Assembly (NCBI GenBank): GCA_019119165.1
Contig: DWXO01000021.1
Span: 1-64,000, forward strand
DNA length: 64,000 nucleotides
DNA from: Candidatus Flavonifractor intestinigallinarum
GTDB taxonomy: Bacteria; Bacillota; Clostridia; Oscillospirales; Oscillospiraceae
Direction of reading: 5' to 3'
Both the position numbers and the translations under genes were made by a program. The first letter of the stretch is position 1; the number at the start of each line of letters is the position of its first letter. Under the pieces are notes generated by a model. The model had not been told where the DNA came from. It did no database searches and saw only the letters and a list, made by a program, of their open reading frames with translations. This document shows, in pieces, positions 28,315-37,234 of this stretch.

Positions 28315-30045
28315 TTAGTTCTTGGGAATGGGAAGGATCACGGTGAAGGTGGAGCCTTTGCCCACCTGGCTCTCCAGCCCCACGGTGCCGCCGTAGAGCT
28401 GGGTGATGTGCTTGACAATGGCCAGCCCCAGGCCGGTGCCGCCGTTTTTGCGGGCCCGGCCCTTTTCCACCCGGTAGAACCGCTCAAACACCCGGCTCTG
28501 ATCCTCCTCCGGGATGCCGATGCCGTGGTCCTCCACCGAGATCACAGCCTTGCCGTCCTCCACCCGGACGCGGGTGGTCACGGTGCCGCCGTTTTCGCTG
28601 TACTTGATGCCGTTGCCCATCAGATTGAAGAGCAGCTCCTTCAGCCGGCTCATGGGGACGCCTACGGTGACGCTCTCGCCCTCCACGGCCAGGGTCACGC
28701 CGGCGGCCTTGGCAGAGGGCTCCAGCAGGGAGGCGGTGTCATGGGCCGCATCCAGCACCGCGGAGCGCTCCTCGGTCTGGTCAATGGCCACCGATTCCAG
28801 CTCGGACAGCTTAAGGATGTCGTTGATGAGGTCGATGAGCCGGTCCACCTCCACGCCGATCATGGTGATAAACCGCTTCTGATCGGCGGGAGAGGTCACC
28901 ATGCCGCTGGACAGCATATCGGTAAAGCCCTTGATGCTGGTCAGGGGGGTTTTCAGCTCATGGGACACGTTGGCGGTGAACTCGCTGCGGATGCCCTCCG
29001 CCTTCTTCAGCTCGGTGACGTCGGACACCAGGATGGAGGTGCCCACCGGCTGGCCTTCGTACTGGCGGCCGGAGACGGGGGAGACAAACAGCCGCAGGGA
29101 GCGGGCGTCCTCGGTAAGGGCGTCCACATCCAGCATGATGGAGGAATGCTTCTCCTGGCAGTCGTGGATGGCCTTCCGGAGCCGGCGGCTGCGGGTGAGC
29201 AGCAGAGCGCCGTCCTCCTGCTCCCCCTCGGGGAAGCCGAACAGGGTGCGGGCGGCCCGGTTGATGGCCAGCACCTTGCCATCCTCGTCCAGCAGGATCA
29301 GGCCCTCGTCCATGCAGTCCAGGATGAGGCTGACCTTGTCCCGCTCGGCGGTAATGGACTGGATGTAGCCTTCCAGCTGATCCATCAGCTTGTCAATGTA
29401 GCGCAGGATGGGACGCAGCTCGTCGTCGGCCTGGGGCCCCTCCAGTCCGGGGGCCTTTTTGCCGTCCAGCACCCCCTGGAGGGCGGTGCCCACCGAGCTG
29501 AGGGGAGCCACGACCCGGTTGGCGGTACGGCGGGACAGCAGGAAGGCCAGCAGCAGAGCGGCGGCGGAGGCGATCAGAGCGCCCCATACGCTGGTCATGG
29601 CAAGGGAGTTGATGGAGGACAGGGGCATGGCGGCCCGGCCGATCATGCCGTCGGCAAAGCGCTTGGCCACATAAAGCATGGAGGTGCCCAGGGTATCTGA
29701 GCGGCGCACCGCCTCACCCCAGCCGGTGGCCTCCGCCTGGGCCACCTCCGGGCGGTCGTTGTGGTCCTCCAAGGTGGAGGCGTCCGCGCCGGTGTCGGCC
29801 AGCACGGTGCCGTCGGTGTCGATGATGGTGAGCCGCTTGTCGGGGGCGGCGGCGTGGAATTGCTCCATCAGGGCCTCCGGCTCTGTGATGGCGCTCTGGG
29901 CGTCCATCAGCTCCAGCAGCTCCTGCAGGGTGGAGCGGGCGGCGTCCATCTCCCGGCTGCGGAACATCAGAACCCCCACCACATTGGAGATCAACAGGGC
30001 GAACACCACGGTGAGCAGCGTTGCGCCGATGATTCGTTTCTTCAT
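28315..30045 (-). CDS. phoR: Phosphate sensor histidine kinase PhoR
   Basis: Encodes 576 residues. Two membrane segments (about 6-28 and 158-180) frame an extracytoplasmic sensor; HAMP- and PAS-like regions follow (CMDEGLILLDEDGKVLAINRAA). The phospho-accepting histidine is near residue 359 in NVSHELKTPLTS. The ATPase part has LLFNLMGNGIKYSE (N box), VEDHGIGIPEED (G1) and GGTGLGLAIVKHI (G2). It is the last gene of pstSCAB-phoU-phoB-phoR and should control PhoB according to phosphate supply. Confidence 0.92.
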   Translation of the reverse strand: MKKRIIGATLLTVVFALLISNVVGVLMFRSREMDAARSTLQELLELMDAQSAITEPEALMEQFHAAAPDKRLTIIDTDGTVLADTGADASTLEDHNDRPEVAQAEATGWGEAVRRSDTLGTSMLYVAKRFADGMIGRAAMPLSSINSLAMTSVWGALIASAAALLLAFLLSRRTANRVVAPLSSVGTALQGVLDGKKAPGLEGPQADDELRPILRYIDKLMDQLEGYIQSITAERDKVSLILDCMDEGLILLDEDGKVLAINRAARTLFGFPEGEQEDGALLLTRSRRLRKAIHDCQEKHSSIMLDVDALTEDARSLRLFVSPVSGRQYEGQPVGTSILVSDVTELKKAEGIRSEFTANVSHELKTPLTSIKGFTDMLSSGMVTSPADQKRFITMIGVEVDRLIDLINDILKLSELESVAIDQTEERSAVLDAAHDTASLLEPSAKAAGVTLAVEGESVTVGVPMSRLKELLFNLMGNGIKYSENGGTVTTRVRVEDGKAVISVEDHGIGIPEEDQSRVFERFYRVEKGRARKNGGTGLGLAIVKHITQLYGGTVGLESQVGKGSTFTVILPIPKN

Positions 30046-30134
30046 AATATGCTCCTCTCGCAGATAATGGGAACACGGGCGGAGGGAGGCCGCCCGTGGT
30101 GCGTGGCCCGCCTCCCCGGCAGGGAGGCAGACAG

Positions 30135-30803
30135 TCAGGACATTTTATAGCCCACGCCCCGGACCGTGGTGATCACGTCGTCCCCCAGCTTCTGGCGCAG
30201 GGCCTTGACGTGCATATCCACGGTGCGGGTCTCGCCGGTATAGTCGTAATCCCAAACCGTCTGGAGGATTTCGTCCCGGGTGAGGGCCACCCCCCGGCGG
30301 GCGCACAGCAGCTTGAGCAGCTCGAATTCCTTGAAGGTGAGCTCCACCGGCCTGCCGCCCTTGCGGACCTCCCGGGCGGCGGGGTCGATCTCCAGATCGC
30401 CGCAGGTCAGCACCTGGTCGCCCCGGCGTTGGGTGCGGCGAAGCACCGCCTTCACCCGGGCCTGGAGCTCCATAATGCCGAAGGGCTTGACCACATAGTC
30501 GTCGGCCCCGTTTTCCAGGCCGGACACCCGGTCCATCTCGGCGCTGCGGGCGGTGAGCATAATGACCGGCACCTCGGCGGTGTTCCGGCCCTCCCGCAGG
30601 CGGCGGAGGATCTCCAAACCGTCCATACCCGGCAGCATGATGTCCAGGATGAACAGCACGGGGAGGCTTTGGGCGGTCTCCCCCTCAAACATGGCCTCGC
30701 CGGATTCGTAGGGGCGGACGGTATAGCCCACGGATTGAAAATAGTACCGGAGCATCTCCCGGATGCTCTCGTCGTCCTCCACCACCACGATGGATCTGGA
30801 CAT
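30135..30803 (-). CDS. phoB: Phosphate response regulator PhoB/PhoP
   Basis: Encodes 222 residues from ATG 30803 (MSRSIVVVEDDE). The receiver domain has the acidic pair VEDDE, the phospho-accepting aspartate in FILDIMLPGMDG (near 54) and the lysine in VKPFG. The C-terminal OmpR-type winged helix has ELTFKEFELLKLL, TRTVDMHVKALRQKLG and TTVRGVGYKM. It is encoded between phoU and phoR. It should bind the Pho box in front of pstS. Confidence 0.94.
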   Translation of the reverse strand: MSRSIVVVEDDESIREMLRYYFQSVGYTVRPYESGEAMFEGETAQSLPVLFILDIMLPGMDGLEILRRLREGRNTAEVPVIMLTARSAEMDRVSGLENGADDYVVKPFGIMELQARVKAVLRRTQRRGDQVLTCGDLEIDPAAREVRKGGRPVELTFKEFELLKLLCARRGVALTRDEILQTVWDYDYTGETRTVDMHVKALRQKLGDDVITTVRGVGYKMS

Positions 30804-30832
30804 GGGATCACCTTCCATTTCGTATTGGGGGC

Positions 30833-31483
30833 TTAGGCCTGCAGCTGGATCTCGCCGGTGACGCAGAAAATAGCCCACTGGGCGATGTTGACCGCGTGAT
30901 CCGCGATGCGCTCCAGATACTTGGCAATGATGATCAGGTCGATGGCCTGGTCGGCTGTCTCCCGGTTCTCCACGATGAGCTCCACCAGCTCGCTCTTAAT
31001 GGTGCGGAAGAGCTGGTCGATCTCGTCGTCCAGGCTGACCACGGCGTTGGCCGCCTCGGTGTCTCGGTTGACGTAGGCGAAAATGGCCCGCTTGACCATG
31101 ACGCCGGCCTTCTGGCTCATGGTGCGGATGTCCGCCAGGGTCTGAGTCTGCTGCTGTTCCTTCAGCAGCAGGGAGATCTCGGCGATGTTGGAGCACTGGT
31201 CCCCGATGCGCTGCAGGTCGGTGACCATTTTTAGGGCGGCGGAGATGGTGCGCAGGTCCCGGGCCACGGGCTGCTGCTGGAGGAGCAGACGCAGGCAGCG
31301 GTTCTCGATATCCCGCTCCATCTCGTCCATGTGCTTGGTCATTTCCACCGCGGATTTGGCGGCGGCGTCGTCGCTGGAGGCCAGGGACTCCACCACCACG
31401 TCGATGGCGTCCTCGGCGGCGGCGGCCATGTCGATCATTTCGTAGTTGAGCTCCTGGAGCTCGGCGTCAAAGGTTTTTCTCAT
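30833..31483 (-). CDS. phoU: Phosphate transport regulator PhoU
   Basis: Encodes 216 residues in two PhoU helical repeats, with the metal-binding EMERDIENRCLRL stretch in the first and an equivalent SLDDEIDQLFRTIKSE in the second. PhoU connects the Pst transporter with the PhoR kinase and prevents excess phosphate uptake. The minus-strand AGGAGG site precedes the ATG by 5 bases. It lies directly after pstB, the standard order. Confidence 0.95.
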   Translation of the reverse strand: MRKTFDAELQELNYEMIDMAAAAEDAIDVVVESLASSDDAAAKSAVEMTKHMDEMERDIENRCLRLLLQQQPVARDLRTISAALKMVTDLQRIGDQCSNIAEISLLLKEQQQTQTLADIRTMSQKAGVMVKRAIFAYVNRDTEAANAVVSLDDEIDQLFRTIKSELVELIVENRETADQAIDLIIIAKYLERIADHAVNIAQWAIFCVTGEIQLQA

Positions 31484-31495
31484 GAGAGCCTCCTG

Positions 31496-32257
31496 TTAAC
31501 CGAAGCGGCCAGTGATGTAGTCCTCGGTACGCTTATCCTTGGGCACGGAGAAGAGCTGGGTGGTATCGCCGAACTCAATGAGCTGGCCCAGCAGGAAGAA
31601 GGCGCATTTGTCGGACACACGGGTGGCCTGCTGCATATTGTGGGTGACGATGACGATGGTGTAGTCTTTCTTCAGATCGGCGATCAGGTCCTCGATCTTG
31701 GAGGTGGAGATGGGGTCCAGGGCGGAGGTGGCCTCGTCCATCAGAAGGATGTCGGGCTCCACAGCCAGAGCCCGGGCGATACAGATACGCTGCTGCTGGC
31801 CGCCGGACAGGCCCAGAGCCGACTTCTTAAGCCGGTCCTTCACCTCATCCCAGATGGCGGCGCCCTGGAGGGACTTCTCCACGATGTCGTCCAGACGGCT
31901 CTTATTCTTGATGCCGTGGGTGCGGGGGCCGTAGGCGATGTTGTCATAGATGGACATGGGGAAGGGGTTGGGCTTCTGGAACACCATGCCGATCTGCTTG
32001 CGCAGCCAGGTTACGTCCACCTTGGAGTCGTAGATCTCCTGGCCCCGGTACTGAATGGAACCGGTGATCTTGATGCCGGGCACCAGATCGTTCATCCGGT
32101 CCAGGGTTTTCAGGAAGGTGGACTTGCCGCAGCCGGAGGGGCCGATGAGGGCGGTGACCTGCTTTTCGGGAATATCCACGCTGACATCCTTCAGGGCCTG
32201 GGTCTGGCCGTACCAGAGGTCCAGCCCCTTCACAGACAGAATTGTATTTTCATCCAT
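31496..32257 (-). CDS. pstB: Phosphate ABC transporter ATP-binding protein PstB
   Basis: Encodes 253 residues, the family size. Walker A is GPSGCGKST, the signature is [15 protein letters not shown], Walker B is [12 protein letters not shown], and the switch histidine is in [19 protein letters not shown] is typical of PstB. It powers high-affinity phosphate import with PstS, PstC and PstA. The AAGGAG site lies 8 bases before the ATG. Confidence 0.97.
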   Translation of the reverse strand: MDENTILSVKGLDLWYGQTQALKDVSVDIPEKQVTALIGPSGCGKSTFLKTLDRMNDLVPGIKITGSIQYRGQEIYDSKVDVTWLRKQIGMVFQKPNPFPMSIYDNIAYGPRTHGIKNKSRLDDIVEKSLQGAAIWDEVKDRLKKSALGLSGGQQQRICIARALAVEPDILLMDEATSALDPISTSKIEDLIADLKKDYTIVIVTHNMQQATRVSDKCAFFLLGQLIEFGDTTQLFSVPKDKRTEDYITGRFG

Positions 32258-32269
32258 GGTTGGAACTCC

Positions 32270-33139
32270 TTATTTTTTCTTTAATTTCTTGCCCACCAGC
32301 TTGGCGGTCAGGTTGATCACCAGGGTGAGCAGCATCAGGATGGCGGCGATGGCGAAGGCCACGTCAAACTCGGCCCGCTCCTTGGCGTACACATACAGGG
32401 CCACAGTGAGGGAGGCGCCGGAGGAGTGGATAAACTGGTCGAAGGAGCCGAAGAAATCGTTGAGCGCCATACCCATACCGGCGGTAAAGAGCAGGGCGGC
32501 GGACTCGCCTACAATGCGGCCGATGGACAGGATGCAGCCGGTGACGATGCCGTCCACCGAGGAGGGGAGCACCACCGTGCGGATCATGCGCCACTTGCCG
32601 GCGCCCAGGCCCAGAGCGGCCTCACGGTAGGACTGGGGCACCGTCTTAAGGGCCTCCTGGGTGGTGCGGACGATGGTGGGCAAAGTCATAATGACCAGGG
32701 TGAGGGCGCCGGCCAGCAGGGAGGCCTTCAGACCCAGGAACTGACAGAAGAAGAGCATACCCACCAGGCCGAAGATGATGGAGGGGATGCCGGTGAGGGT
32801 CTCGGTGGCAAACTCCAGAATACCCACCAGCCGGCGGTTGCGGGCGTACTCGGTCAGGTAGATGGCGGCCCCAACGCCCAGGGGCAGAATGAAGATGAGG
32901 GTGACCACCACGATATACACCGTGTTTAAAATATTGGGAAGAATACCGATGGTATCCTTAATATAGCTGGTCTCGGTGGTCAGGAACTCCCAGGAGATGT
33001 GGGGCAGACCGTTGATGAAGATATAGCCGATGACGAACACCAGCAACGCACAGGTGAGGGCGGCGCAGAAGTAAAGCAGGAAGCGGAGGATACGGTCATA
33101 GGCCTTCCGCTTTCCGGAGAGAGGTTTCATTTCGATCAC
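32270..33139 (-). CDS. pstA: Phosphate ABC transporter permease PstA
   Basis: Encodes 289 residues with about six membrane segments. The EAA-type cytoplasmic loop is YREAALGLGAGKWRMIRTVVLPSS, and GIPSIIFGLVG is a PstA/PstC hallmark. GTG 33139 is chosen because it stands 7 bases after AAGGGGTG; the ATG three codons later is too far from that site. It starts 6 bases after pstC. Confidence 0.95.
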   Translation of the reverse strand: MIEMKPLSGKRKAYDRILRFLLYFCAALTCALLVFVIGYIFINGLPHISWEFLTTETSYIKDTIGILPNILNTVYIVVVTLIFILPLGVGAAIYLTEYARNRRLVGILEFATETLTGIPSIIFGLVGMLFFCQFLGLKASLLAGALTLVIMTLPTIVRTTQEALKTVPQSYREAALGLGAGKWRMIRTVVLPSSVDGIVTGCILSIGRIVGESAALLFTAGMGMALNDFFGSFDQFIHSSGASLTVALYVYAKERAEFDVAFAIAAILMLLTLVINLTAKLVGKKLKKK

Positions 33140-33145
33140 AGTATA

Positions 33146-34012
33146 TCACCCCTTCTTCCGTTTGAGAAGCGTGTTGAGGATCACATTGATGAGCATGATA
33201 AAGAGGAAGAGCACCAGGGCGATGGAGAACAGGGCCTGACGCTGGAGGCCGGAGGCATAGGACATCTCGCTGGCCACGGCGGTGGTGAGGAAGCGGACGG
33301 AGGAGAAGAGGGAGGGCATATTAGCCACGTTGCCCGCTACCATGATGACGGCCATGGCCTCGCCGATGGCCCGGCCGATGCCCAGCACGATGGAGGCGGC
33401 GATGCCGCTGGAGGCGGCGGGCACACTCACCCGGAACACCGTCTCGATGTGGGTGGCGCCCAGGGCCAGGGAGGCCTCCTCATACTCCTTGGGGACGGCC
33501 TTCAGGGCAGTCTCGGACACGGAGATGATGGAGGGCAGGATCATGACGGCCAGCACGATGATGGCGCAGAACAGGCTGGCGCCGTCAGGCAGGTTGAACA
33601 GCTCCCGGACGGCGGGGACCAGCACCATCATGCCGATGAGGCCGTAGACCACCGAGGGGATGCCTGCCAGCAGGTCCACCGCGGTACGCACGGCGGAGGC
33701 CAGCCTGGGCGGGGCGATCTTGGCGAGAAACACCGCCGTCATGAAGCCCACCGGAACGCCCAGCACAATGGCGCCGGCGGTGCCGTAGATGGAGGTCAGA
33801 ATAAAGGGAAGGATACCGAAGGAGGGCTCTGATGCAGTGGAGGCCCACTTGGTCCCGAACAGGAACTCCACCAGCCCGATCTCCTTGATGGCGGGCAGGC
33901 CGGAGATGATCAGGTAGATGCTGATGAACAGGACGAAGACGACCGCGATGAAACCGCACAGGAAGAACAGCAGGTTCATGGTCACTTCCAACGGTCGGAG
34001 CTTTTGTTTCAT
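33146..34012 (-). CDS. pstC: Phosphate ABC transporter permease PstC
   Basis: Encodes 288 residues with about six membrane segments. LLAGIPSVVYGLIG and the cytoplasmic loop YEEASLALGATHIETVFRVSVPAA identify the Pst permease family; GTKWASTASEPSFGILPFI is typical of PstC. It pairs with PstA to form the channel. Its ribosome binding site is weak (AAAGG about 14 bases upstream). Confidence 0.95.
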   Translation of the reverse strand: MKQKLRPLEVTMNLLFFLCGFIAVVFVLFISIYLIISGLPAIKEIGLVEFLFGTKWASTASEPSFGILPFILTSIYGTAGAIVLGVPVGFMTAVFLAKIAPPRLASAVRTAVDLLAGIPSVVYGLIGMMVLVPAVRELFNLPDGASLFCAIIVLAVMILPSIISVSETALKAVPKEYEEASLALGATHIETVFRVSVPAASSGIAASIVLGIGRAIGEAMAVIMVAGNVANMPSLFSSVRFLTTAVASEMSYASGLQRQALFSIALVLFLFIMLINVILNTLLKRKKG

Positions 34013-34053
34013 GGTTGATGACCGGCCTTTCGTAAAAAGTTGAAATCATGGAG

Positions 34054-34081
34054 ATTGCCCCCTCGTGACCGAGGGGGCAAT
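34054..34081. repeat. Stem-loop between pstS and pstC
   Basis: ATTGCCCCCTCG (34054-34065) and CGAGGGGGCAAT (34070-34081) form a perfect 12-bp stem with a four-base loop. On the minus strand it follows the pstS stop without a T-run. Such stems after pstS usually protect its message or partly terminate, making more PstS than permease. Confidence 0.75.
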
Positions 34082-34098
34082 CGGAACGGCGGATGGAT

Positions 34099-34992
34099 TT
34101 ACTCGGCCACAGGCACCGCGCCGGCGCCGGCGATCAGATCGGCGGCATCAGCGGAGGTAGCCCAATCGATGAAGGCCTGAGCCGCGTCGGAGAGCTCGGC
34201 GCTGTCGCTGACGATGAAGTTGAAGTTACGCTGAATGGCATAGGTGCCGTCCAGAACGGTCTCCTCGGTGGGAGCCACACCGCCCACGGTGATGGCCTTC
34301 ACGGTGTCATCCACAGCGGACAGGGAGGCGTAGCCGATGGCGTTGGGGTTGGAAGCCACGTTGGCGATCACTTCGCCGGTGGAGGTCAGCTCGTTCTGGT
34401 ACTTGCAGGCGTCCTCGGTGCCGGTGATGGACTCGAAGCCGTCGCGGGTGCCGGAGCCGGCCTCACGGCCGATGAACACGACCTGAGCGTCGTTGCCGCC
34501 AACCTCGGACCAGTTGGTGATCTCACCGGTGGCCAGCTGAGCGATCTGCTCCACGCTCAGGTCAGCCACGGGGTTCTCGGGGTTGATGATGATGGCGATG
34601 CCGTCCTTGGCCACGGTGATGGCCTTCACGCCGGTCTCATCATCCTTCAGGTCGCGGCTGGCCAGACCGATGTCGGCGGTGCCGTCCTGAGCGGAGGTGA
34701 TGCCGGCGCCGGAACCGGAACCGGTGTACTGAACCTGGATGCCGGGCTGGACCTCACGGAAGGCCTCGGTCAGGGAGCCCATCACGCTCTCCATAGAGGT
34801 GGAGCCGTTGGTGACCACGGTGCCGGTCAGCTCGGTGGTGGCGTCATCGGGGGTCTCGGACTCGGTGACAGCGGGGCTGCCGGTGTTGCCGGCGGGGGTG
34901 TTGGCGCTGCCGGTGTCGCCGCCGCCGCAGCCGGCCAGCATACCCACGCACAGAGCAGCGGAAAGCATCAGCGCAAGAGTTCTCTTTTTCAT
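34099..34992 (-). CDS. pstS: Phosphate-binding lipoprotein PstS
   Basis: Encodes 297 residues from ATG 34992. A lipoprotein signal peptide ends at LAGC with the lipidated cysteine at C22, followed by a low-complexity Gly/Thr/Ser linker. The binding domain shows NGSTSMESVMGSL, QVQYTGSGSGAGI, IGLASRDLKD and GREAGSGTRDGFE, the phosphate-contacting loops of PstS. The longer upstream frame covers the Pho-box promoter and is not coding. Confidence 0.95.
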   Translation of the reverse strand: MKKRTLALMLSAALCVGMLAGCGGGDTGSANTPAGNTGSPAVTESETPDDATTELTGTVVTNGSTSMESVMGSLTEAFREVQPGIQVQYTGSGSGAGITSAQDGTADIGLASRDLKDDETGVKAITVAKDGIAIIINPENPVADLSVEQIAQLATGEITNWSEVGGNDAQVVFIGREAGSGTRDGFESITGTEDACKYQNELTSTGEVIANVASNPNAIGYASLSAVDDTVKAITVGGVAPTEETVLDGTYAIQRNFNFIVSDSAELSDAAQAFIDWATSADAADLIAGAGAVPVAE

Positions 34993-35045
34993 GGTGTTCA
35001 ATCTCCAATCATGCAATGTATTCTTGGTGTCTCGGAACAAGCTAC

Positions 35046-35101
35046 AGTATAGCTGCCGATTGTAAAGTTGTCCTTCAACGAATTGTAAAGAATGGGTAAA
35101 G
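35046..35101 (-). promoter_or_regulatory. Pho box and promoter of pstS
   Basis: Reading the minus strand, TTTACC (35100-35095), TTTACA (35089-35084), TTGAAG (35078-35073) and CTTTAC/TTTACA (35067-35061) recur every 11 bases, the PhoP/PhoB box pattern of Firmicutes. A -10 element TATACT (35051-35046) follows. The last repeats occupy the -35 region, as expected of an activated promoter. Two further TTTACA hits 22 bases apart on the plus strand (35128 and 35150) extend the site toward ppa. Confidence 0.85.
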
Positions 35102-35226
35102 TCACTCTCTCCCAGCCGTTTGCGGACTTTACATTGTAGGATGTCCCATTTTACAAAAGGGATACCGGTCAATTTTCAGCGGTGGGGAAAAAAGACAGAA
35201 CGTGGAAAAATGAGCGGGGCTGGGTA

Positions 35227-35255
35227 TTGTATTCTTTCCGGAGGAAAGATATAAT
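35227..35255 (+). promoter_or_regulatory. ppa promoter with a palindromic spacer
   Basis: TTGTAT (35227-35232) and a perfect TATAAT (35250-35255) are spaced by 17 bases. The 17-base spacer is itself an inverted repeat, TCTTTCC-GGA-GGAAAGA, which could be an operator lying between the two promoter elements. Confidence 0.75.
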
Positions 35256-35340
35256 AATGATCACTGAATTGGCTCTTTCTATGTCCGCCCGGGAACCCAG
35301 GGGGACATAAACAGAACAAGGAATAAAAGGAGATACCGTT

Positions 35341-35913
35341 ATGTCTAACATCTGGCATGATATCAGCCCCAGCCGCATCCAGCCCGAGGATTTTGTGGCG
35401 GTCATCGAGATCCCCAAGGGCAGCAAGAAGAAGTATGAGCTGGACAAGGAGACCGGCCTCATCATTCTGGACCGGGTGCTCCACACCTCCACCCACTATC
35501 CCGCCAACTATGGTTTCATCCCCCGGACCTACGGCGACGACGGCGACCCCCTGGACGTGCTGGTGCTCTGCTCCGAGGCCATGGACCCCCTGACCCTGGT
35601 GCGCTGCTACCCGGTGGGCTTTATCTCCATGCTGGACGGCGGCAAGAACGACGAGAAGATCATCGCCATCCCCTTCTCTGATCCTACCTATAATACCTAT
35701 CAGGACCTGATGGATCTGCCCGGCCACATCTTTGACGAGATGGCCCACTTCTTCACGGTGTACAAGGCTCTGGAGGGCAAGGAGGCCGTGGCCGGTGACG
35801 TGAACGACCGACAGGCCGCCATCAAGGTCATTCAGCACGCCATGGATCACTACGCCGAGTGCTTCCTGGGTGGGGCAGCCCCCCGGGTGGATCACCGCCA
35901 TTCGGATCGATAA
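35341..35913 (+). CDS. ppa: Inorganic pyrophosphatase, family I
   Basis: Encodes 190 residues. Family I active-site segments are visible: VIEIPKGSKKKYELDKETG, YPANYGFIPRTYGDDGDPLDVLV (metal-binding aspartates) and KNDEKIIAIP. It hydrolyses pyrophosphate to phosphate in the cytoplasm. It follows AAAAGGAG and is divergent from pstS, sharing a 350-base regulatory region, so both phosphate-related genes may respond to the same signals. Confidence 0.95.
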   Translation: MSNIWHDISPSRIQPEDFVAVIEIPKGSKKKYELDKETGLIILDRVLHTSTHYPANYGFIPRTYGDDGDPLDVLVLCSEAMDPLTLVRCYPVGFISMLDGGKNDEKIIAIPFSDPTYNTYQDLMDLPGHIFDEMAHFFTVYKALEGKEAVAGDVNDRQAAIKVIQHAMDHYAECFLGGAAPRVDHRHSDR

Positions 35914-35977
35914 CGGCGTTAAGGAAAACTTAATGGATTCTTTTCCCCCTTTTTTCCCATTCTGTGTTACAATGAAG

Positions 35978-36007
35978 CAGTCCTATGCCCCAATCGGCGC
36001 ATAGGAC
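35978..36007. repeat. Stem-loop upstream of glf
   Basis: GTCCTATGC and GCATAGGAC form a 9-bp stem around an 11-base loop about 45 bases before glf. A TACAAT (35968-35973) could be a -10 element just before it, though no good -35 was found. Its role is unknown. Confidence 0.5.
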
Positions 36008-36052
36008 CGCATCCAATATCTGCGATCATTCCAATGAGAGAGGACGGATACC

Positions 36053-37222
36053 ATGGGTCATCCATTTGACTGCCTGGTCATCGGCGCCGGCATGGCGGGG
36101 GCCATCTGCGCCCGGGAGCTGGCCGAGCGGGGCGGGAAAAAGGTGCTGGTGCTGGAGCGCCGGGACCATGTGGGCGGCAACGCCTACGACTGCTTTGACC
36201 AGGCCGGTGTGCTCATCCACCGGTACGGTCCCCATATCTTCCACACCAACGACAAGCGGGTCTATGACTACCTGTCCCGCTTCACTCCCTGGCTGAGCTA
36301 CCAGCATCAGGTGGTGGCCAACATCCCGGCGGAAAACGGCCGGATGGAAATGCCGGTGCCCTTCAACCTGGTGTCCATGCGGGCGGCCTTCGGCAAGGAG
36401 AAGGCCGACAGCCTGGCCAAGCGGCTTATCGCCGCCTACGGCGCGGAGAAGAAGGTCACCATTCTGGAGCTGCGGCAGAATCCCGATCCCGAGATCGCCG
36501 CGCTGGCCGACTATGTGTACGAGCACGTCTTTGTCCACTACACCATGAAGCAGTGGGGACAGCGCCCGGAGGACATCGATCCCAACACCACCGCCCGGGT
36601 GCCGGTATTCCTGTCCGAGGACTGCCGCTACTTCCAGGACACCTATCAGGGGATGCCCAAGGAGGGCTACACCCCCATGTTCGAGCGGATGCTGGACCAT
36701 CCGGACATCACCGTGGAGCTGAACGTCGACGCCGGGGAACGCCTGACCCTGGCCGACGGAGGGGTGCTGCTGGATGGGGAGCCCTTCGACGGCACGGTGA
36801 TCTATACCGGTGCGGCGGACGAGCTGTTCTCCTGCAAGTATGGCCGGCTGCCCTACCGCACCCTGACCTTCCGGTTTGAGACCCACCCGGTGGACTACTG
36901 GCAGAGCCACGGCACGGTAAACTACACCGTGGACCAGGACTATACCCGCATCACCGAGTTCAAGTATCTCACTGGCCAGGAGCTGCCCGGCGTCACCACC
37001 ATTATGAAGGAATACTCCAGCGCCTATACCGGCGCGGCGGGCGAGATCCCCTACTACTCCATCATCAACGAGGACAACAACGCCCTCTATGCCAAATACA
37101 AGGCGGAGGCCGACCGCTTCCCCCGGTTCCACCTGCTGGGCCGGCTGGCGGAATACAAGTATTACAACATGGACGCCATCGCTGCCCGGGCCCTGGCGCT
37201 GTGTGACGATCTGTTGAAGTGA
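36053..37222 (+). CDS. glf: UDP-galactopyranose mutase
   Basis: Encodes 389 residues. The FAD-binding N-terminus is VIGAGMAGAICAREL, followed by RRDHVGGNAYD and RYGPHIFHTND, which are diagnostic of Glf. Later motifs include KQWGQRPEDI and the C-terminal HLLGRLAEYKYYNMD. It interconverts UDP-galactopyranose and UDP-galactofuranose, providing galactofuranose for surface glycans. A glycosyltransferase gene follows after 12 bases, so the two likely act in one glycan pathway. Confidence 0.95.
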   Translation: MGHPFDCLVIGAGMAGAICARELAERGGKKVLVLERRDHVGGNAYDCFDQAGVLIHRYGPHIFHTNDKRVYDYLSRFTPWLSYQHQVVANIPAENGRMEMPVPFNLVSMRAAFGKEKADSLAKRLIAAYGAEKKVTILELRQNPDPEIAALADYVYEHVFVHYTMKQWGQRPEDIDPNTTARVPVFLSEDCRYFQDTYQGMPKEGYTPMFERMLDHPDITVELNVDAGERLTLADGGVLLDGEPFDGTVIYTGAADELFSCKYGRLPYRTLTFRFETHPVDYWQSHGTVNYTVDQDYTRITEFKYLTGQELPGVTTIMKEYSSAYTGAAGEIPYYSIINEDNNALYAKYKAEADRFPRFHLLGRLAEYKYYNMDAIAARALALCDDLLK

Positions 37223-37234
37223 GGAAAGGTACAT

